A program made the position numbers and the translations under genes. A DNA stretch of 8,922 nucleotides from JBFGCA01 sp041567315 (GTDB lineage Bacteria; Acidobacteriota; Thermoanaerobaculia; Multivoradales; JAHEKO01): positions 1 to 8,922 of the forward strand of contig JBFGCA010000149.1 of the NCBI GenBank assembly GCA_041567315.1, given 5' to 3'. Below, one piece after another: positions 6,012 to 8,922 of the stretch. Within the stretch, counting starts at the first letter, position 1; each line of letters begins with the position of its first letter. The notes beneath the pieces were generated by a model, which saw nothing but the letters and a program-made list of their open reading frames with translations, searched no databases and was not told the DNA's origin.

Positions 6012-8237
6012 TCACTCCACGGTCAGGCGGTTCGCGCGCCCTGCCGCGACCTCGAGCTCGCGCACGAAGCTGCGGCCGTCCGGTCCGGTGAGACGGGCGG
6101 TCCAGGAGCCCTCGGCGACCCCGCCGATCGTGCAGACGTCGGCAACCGGCGTGTCGGACAGCAGCACACGCCCCGACTCCAGAGGCCTGAGCGGCGATCT
6201 GAAGACCCGACCCTCGCCGTCGAGCAGCTCCACGAACCAGGGCCAGCCCTCGCGCTCGAAGTAACCCCGCCCGGCGTAGACGTTCACGCAGCTCTCCGCG
6301 GCCAGCTCGATCTCGAGCCGCTCCTCGGTGGTGAACGCCAGGGCGCGAACCGCACTGCCCGTCCTCCTCCGGCTCCCGCGGCCCGAGTAGCCCCACACCA
6401 GCAGCGTGTGCCGCCCCGAGGTCGGGACTCCGATCCGGAACTCGCCGTCACCGTCCCGCTCGTGGCCATCGTTCCGCACGCGTCCCTCGCCGTCGAGCAC
6501 CGCCCAGGTCAGCTCTTCGACCGGCCGGCCGTCGTGGTGTCTCACCACCACCAGCAGCGGCCGGGAGCGCTCGAGGGCGAGGACCACCTCGGGGGTCTCG
6601 TCCCCGACGCCGGTGACCTCGTGGAACGCGGCCGAGTAGCCCTCGGCGTGGGCCGCGAGGTGCACTCTCTCGCGCTCGCCCAGAATCGCGAAACGGAATC
6701 TCCCGAGCCCGTCCGCGCGGGTCTGCGGCCGGGCCGGAAGCACCTCGGGCGCCGCCGGATCGAAAAAGCGGACGGTCGCCTCGGCGACCGGCGCGCCGCC
6801 GTCGGCGTCGACCACCCTGCCGGCTGCCGTGAACCGCTCGAGCTCGAGCTCGATCTCCCGATCGCCGTCGAGCCGAAACGGCGCCAGGTAGGGGAGGTGC
6901 GATTCGCCGGGGCCATGGTTGAGCACCTCGAGGACGTAGTCGCCGGCGACAAGTCCTTCGATCAGGAAATCGCCCGAACGGTTGTGCCGGCCGAGCGACA
7001 CCCGCGGCCCGTGCAGGCGCACTCCGTCCGAAGTGCTGGGCTCGCCGCCGATCAGCAGGCGGCCCGCCAGGGTGAGGCCCTCCACCGGCGGGAAGTCGAT
7101 CGGGATCTCGAGCACCCTCTCTTCCGGGCCGAACTCGAACTCCTCCAACACGGTGCCACGCAGTGAGGAGGCCTGGATGATCCCGCGCTCGAAGCCGATC
7201 CCGTCGATCCGGTAGGCCCCGTCGGGCTCCACCGTGCCGCCGGCGAACGCTCCCAGGTCGGAGTCGTCGGACCTGGCGTGGATCGAGACGTCGGCCACGT
7301 ACCGGTCGGGTAGGCCGCTGAATCGACCGCGGATCGTCCTGCCGACGACCAGGCGCACGGTGAGATCCCCGACGCTCTCCAGGATCGGAAACTCGGCCAT
7401 CGCCAGCTCTGCAAACCCCTCGGCGCGCGCCTCGAGGACGTAGTCGCCGGCGGCGATCCCGGTGATCTCGAACCGGCCCTCGGCGTCGCTCTCGACCGAC
7501 GCCGGCAGCGGCCGCCAAGGGCGATGGCGCGAGGTCGTCCGGGACTTGAGCAGCCGGACCCTCGCCCCGTCGACTGGCTCACCCCGCTCGTCCAGGACGC
7601 GGCCGGCCAGCCTCAGCCCGGCCGGCACATAGAGATCGACCAAGGTCGACTCCCCGGCGAGCGTCAGCTCCTGCGCCGCGGCGTACTGTTCGTGCTCGAC
7701 GGTGAGCGCGACCCGGCTCCCCGGTGGAATGCCGTAGAAGACGAACCCCCCGTCCGCGTTCGTGGTCGCTCGGCTCGTTGCGCCGTACCGCTGACCCAGA
7801 ACCCTTAGCATCACCCGGGCCCCGCCGATCGGCGCGCTCGAGGCGGCATCGCGGGCCGTGCCGTCGAGGCGCCAGCCCTCACCGAACAGCCAGTCGACGG
7901 GTCCGGCGAGGCGGCGGAGATCGAGGTCGAAGGCGCGCGGGAGGTAGCCCTCGGCGCTCAGCCACACCCGGACCTCCGGGGCCGCAATCGCTTCGATGCT
8001 GAACCGGCCTTCGCCGTCGGTGCTCGCGCGCCACGTCCCCTGGCGGACCCCTTCCCGGTGAGCCGCCGGCTGGATCGAGCTGACGCGGACGCCGGCCCCG
8101 GCCACCGGCGCACCATCGGGGCGCCGCACCGTGCCCTCCAGCCGGAAACCCGATTCGCCGGTCGCTCGGGCCGGGACGGAGCCCGCCATCAGAAGGGCCG
8201 CCACGCATGCCAGGCGAGAGGCTGCTCGGTGGATCAC
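6012..8237 (-). CDS. Exported carboxypeptidase-regulatory-like multidomain protein
   Basis: The product has 741 residues. The GTG start at 8237 gives a signal peptide of about 25 residues with cleavage likely after PARA; later in-frame GTG or ATG codons would leave too short a signal. The rest reads as about eight tandem beta-sandwich domains of 80-95 residues, near 31-118, 121-206, 207-299, 300-386, 387-468, 469-557, 558-647 and 648-741. Several carry the CarboxypepD_reg/transthyretin-like signature: G.V.D..G.PV.GA.V near the start, then a D..G.F.I.GI..G.Y.L.....G. centre (for example GRVLDERGEPVDGARV at 212 and DAEGRFEITGIAAGDYVLEA at 251). The first, second, third and sixth are the clearest; the fourth, seventh and eighth are divergent. 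No peptidase domain is present, so the name describes the fold only. Such arrays usually act as surface or periplasmic binding and spacer modules. It precedes the TPR gene with a 1-nt gap. The start lies against a repeated intergenic element. Confidence 0.9.
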   Translation of the reverse strand: MIHRAASRLACVAALLMAGSVPARATGESGFRLEGTVRRPDGAPVAGAGVRVSSIQPAAHREGVRQGTWRASTDGEGRFSIEAIAAPEVRVWLSAEGYLPRAFDLDLRRLAGPVDWLFGEGWRLDGTARDAASSAPIGGARVMLRVLGQRYGATSRATTNADGGFVFYGIPPGSRVALTVEHEQYAAAQELTLAGESTLVDLYVPAGLRLAGRVLDERGEPVDGARVRLLKSRTTSRHRPWRPLPASVESDAEGRFEITGIAAGDYVLEARAEGFAELAMAEFPILESVGDLTVRLVVGRTIRGRFSGLPDRYVADVSIHARSDDSDLGAFAGGTVEPDGAYRIDGIGFERGIIQASSLRGTVLEEFEFGPEERVLEIPIDFPPVEGLTLAGRLLIGGEPSTSDGVRLHGPRVSLGRHNRSGDFLIEGLVAGDYVLEVLNHGPGESHLPYLAPFRLDGDREIELELERFTAAGRVVDADGGAPVAEATVRFFDPAAPEVLPARPQTRADGLGRFRFAILGERERVHLAAHAEGYSAAFHEVTGVGDETPEVVLALERSRPLLVVVRHHDGRPVEELTWAVLDGEGRVRNDGHERDGDGEFRIGVPTSGRHTLLVWGYSGRGSRRRTGSAVRALAFTTEERLEIELAAESCVNVYAGRGYFEREGWPWFVELLDGEGRVFRSPLRPLESGRVLLSDTPVADVCTIGGVAEGSWTARLTGPDGRSFVRELEVAAGRANRLTVE

Positions 8238-8258
8238 CGGCTTCAGTTTCGCACACCC
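8236..8258 (-). repeat. Intergenic element, copy B
   Basis: This 23-nt element matches copy A at 8790-8812 at 20 of 23 positions in the same orientation. On the minus strand the shared core reads TGTGCGARACTGA, followed by CCGGT. Copy B abuts and slightly overlaps the GTG start of the beta-sandwich protein gene. It lacks the flanking inverted repeat of copy A, so the conservation is in primary sequence rather than a stem. A binding site, promoter part or dispersed genomic repeat are all possible. Confidence 0.6.
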
Positions 8259-8322
8259 TTCCCGAGCGCCGACGGCTTCGCCTGGCCGCCGAGCCCGAGG
8301 GCAGACCGTCGTCGCGTTTCGT

Positions 8323-8351
8323 CGGACGGGGGCGCGGCGGTGAACCGTCCG
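8323..8351 (-). terminator. Stem-loop after the small membrane protein gene
   Basis: A perfect 7-bp inverted repeat (CGGACGG at 8323-8329 and CCGTCCG at 8345-8351) encloses a 15-nt loop. It begins 6 nt past the stop of the minus-strand gene. The position suits a transcript end or an RNA-stabilising hairpin, but no T-tract follows on the minus strand, so it is not a classical intrinsic terminator. Chance is possible at this GC content. Confidence 0.3.
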
Positions 8352-8357
8352 CAGCAG

Positions 8358-8693
8358 TCAGCCCGGCCGTGGGCCATCGGCCGAGCCCTGCCGGGGACGC
8401 TCCGCCTCGAGCTGCTCCACCCGCGCCACGAGCTTGCGGACCACCGCCTTGTAGACCAGGACGCCGCGCCCGTAGCCCAGCTTCTCCCAGACCGTGATCA
8501 GGAGATAGAGCAGGCTCACCGCGAGCACCACCTGCCAGGAGCGCGAGATCCAGGCGGCGCCTATCAACAGCACCCCGAACACCGCCGCCATCACCACCAC
8601 CGCCCTCATCCGCCGCCGGGTGAGCCCCTGGTCCGCACAGCCGGCCAGAAAGCGCCGCTCCAGCTCGTCCAGTCCCATTCGTTCTTCGTCCAT
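8358..8693 (-). CDS. Small two-helix membrane protein, function unknown
   Basis: This 111-residue protein is not a family I recognise. I chose the ATG at 8693 because GGAA lies 6 nt upstream (8700-8703) and because the longer open frame back to 8810 encodes only Arg/Pro/Ala-rich sequence typical of non-coding GC-rich DNA. The layout is an acidic, amphipathic N terminus (DELERRFLAG), an Arg-rich patch (RRRMR), a transmembrane segment at about 31-49, a short ISRS loop, a second segment at about 52-69, and then a basic, coiled-coil-like stretch (VVRKLVARVEQLEAE). The hairpin topology would place both ends in the cytoplasm, in line with the Arg patch. The tail is Pro/Gly-rich. It stands between two short gaps that each carry a copy of the repeated element. 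Met6 is an alternative start. Confidence 0.7.
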   Translation of the reverse strand: MDEERMGLDELERRFLAGCADQGLTRRRMRAVVVMAAVFGVLLIGAAWISRSWQVVLAVSLLYLLITVWEKLGYGRGVLVYKAVVRKLVARVEQLEAERPRQGSADGPRPG

Positions 8694-8789
8694 CGCGGGT
8701 TCCGGACTCTGCGTCGCGAGACGCCGGGCAGCGCCTCGCGGGCGCCGCGCCCGGCGATCCGGACGCCCAGCGCGACGGCTTCCTAGAAG

Positions 8790-8812
8790 ACCGGGCTCAG
8801 TCTCGCACACCC
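8790..8812 (-). repeat. Intergenic element, copy A
   Basis: This is the second copy of the 23-nt element at 8236-8258, with three mismatches. It lies about 97 bp upstream of the small membrane protein start and 22 bp past the stop of the gene at the right edge. The most conserved part is TGTGCGARACTGA as read on the minus strand. Confidence 0.6.
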
Positions 8813-8815
8813 GGT
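8790..8815 (-). terminator. Possible terminator hairpin of the right-edge gene
   Basis: ACCGGG at 8790-8795 and CCCGGT at 8810-8815 can pair around a 14-nt loop. On the minus strand the hairpin begins 19 nt after the stop at 8835 and is followed by the short pyrimidine run TCTTCT, which is terminator-like but weak. It overlaps copy A of the repeated element, most of which would be in the loop. Confidence 0.3.
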
Positions 8816-8834
8816 GCCGACGACGGGCTCCGAT

Positions 8835-8922
8835 TCAGCTCCAGCGAAGGGTCAGGCGGCCGCCGGGCCCGGCGTCCACGCCGGCGCCCAACGGCCGGCT
8901 CTCGCGGTCGAGCGTCTCGCGG
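8835..8922 (-). CDS. C-terminal end of an unidentified gene (partial)
   Basis: An open minus-strand frame enters from the right edge and runs for 28 codons to a TGA at 8835-8837. The last residues, GGRLTLRWS, alternate polar and hydrophobic side chains with an aromatic residue near the end, as in a terminal beta strand, and could close an outer-membrane barrel or a beta-sandwich. The fragment is too short to identify. The evidence that it is coding is the frame itself, the beta-strand-like ending and the hairpin that follows. A chance open frame cannot be excluded. Confidence 0.4.
   Translation of the reverse strand, partial: RETLDRESRPLGAGVDAGPGGRLTLRWS

Noticed and set aside
5442..7166. 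A 574-codon + strand open frame across the TPR and beta-sandwich genes
   Set aside because: It is the antisense shadow of two well-supported minus-strand genes, and its composition is Arg/Pro/Ser-rich and biased.
6012..8237. An active carboxypeptidase or a TonB-dependent receptor
   Set aside because: Only the regulatory-type beta-sandwich domains are present. No zinc carboxypeptidase motif, plug or barrel region is visible.
8694..8810. An N-terminal extension of the small membrane protein to GTG 8810, starting MCETE, and a similar MCETE start at 8256
   Set aside because: The shared MCETE comes from the repeated DNA element, not from a shared protein: at 8256 the frame differs from that of the real gene, and the rest of the extension is Arg/Ala/Pro-rich filler.

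Overview
The window is very GC-rich and densely coding. It carries six recognisable protein genes plus a gene fragment at the right edge. The first gene is cut by the left edge. The mix points to a Gram-negative organism with a complex envelope: a C-terminal processing protease, a TonB-C-like domain, carboxypeptidase-regulatory-type beta-sandwich repeats and exported TPR proteins. Acidobacteriota (for example a Thermoanaerobaculia-like lineage) is my best guess. It rests on style and gene content, not on any marker gene. I see no rRNA, tRNA, CRISPR array, IS element or phage gene.

Left half, + strand (1-4627). Three genes are packed as one apparent operon: an S41 C-terminal processing peptidase with a TPR-like tail, an exported von Willebrand factor A (VWA) protein with four tandem Ig-like repeats, and an exported protein joining a TonB-C-like domain to a HEXXH metallopeptidase. 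The first two overlap by ATGA. The second and third appear to overlap by CTGA, which implies a rare CTG start for the third. Where the N terminus is visible, each product has a signal peptide. The unit therefore looks like an envelope or extracytoplasmic module with two proteases and a protein-binding VWA/Ig scaffold.

Right half, - strand (4634-8922). In order of transcription, right to left, these are: the last 28 codons of an unidentified gene, a small two-helix membrane protein, a 741-residue exported protein made of about eight carboxypeptidase-regulatory/transthyretin-like domains, and an exported TPR protein that follows with a 1-nt gap. The two halves meet tail to tail with only 6 bp between stop codons.

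The non-coding gaps are short. The 121-bp and 141-bp gaps flanking the small membrane protein each hold a near-identical copy (20/23 matches, same orientation) of an unexplained element. No gene-free stretch exceeds 300 bases. The best candidates for something undescribed are the protease-VWA-metallopeptidase operon, the TonB-C/metallopeptidase fusion with its CTG start, and the paired intergenic element.
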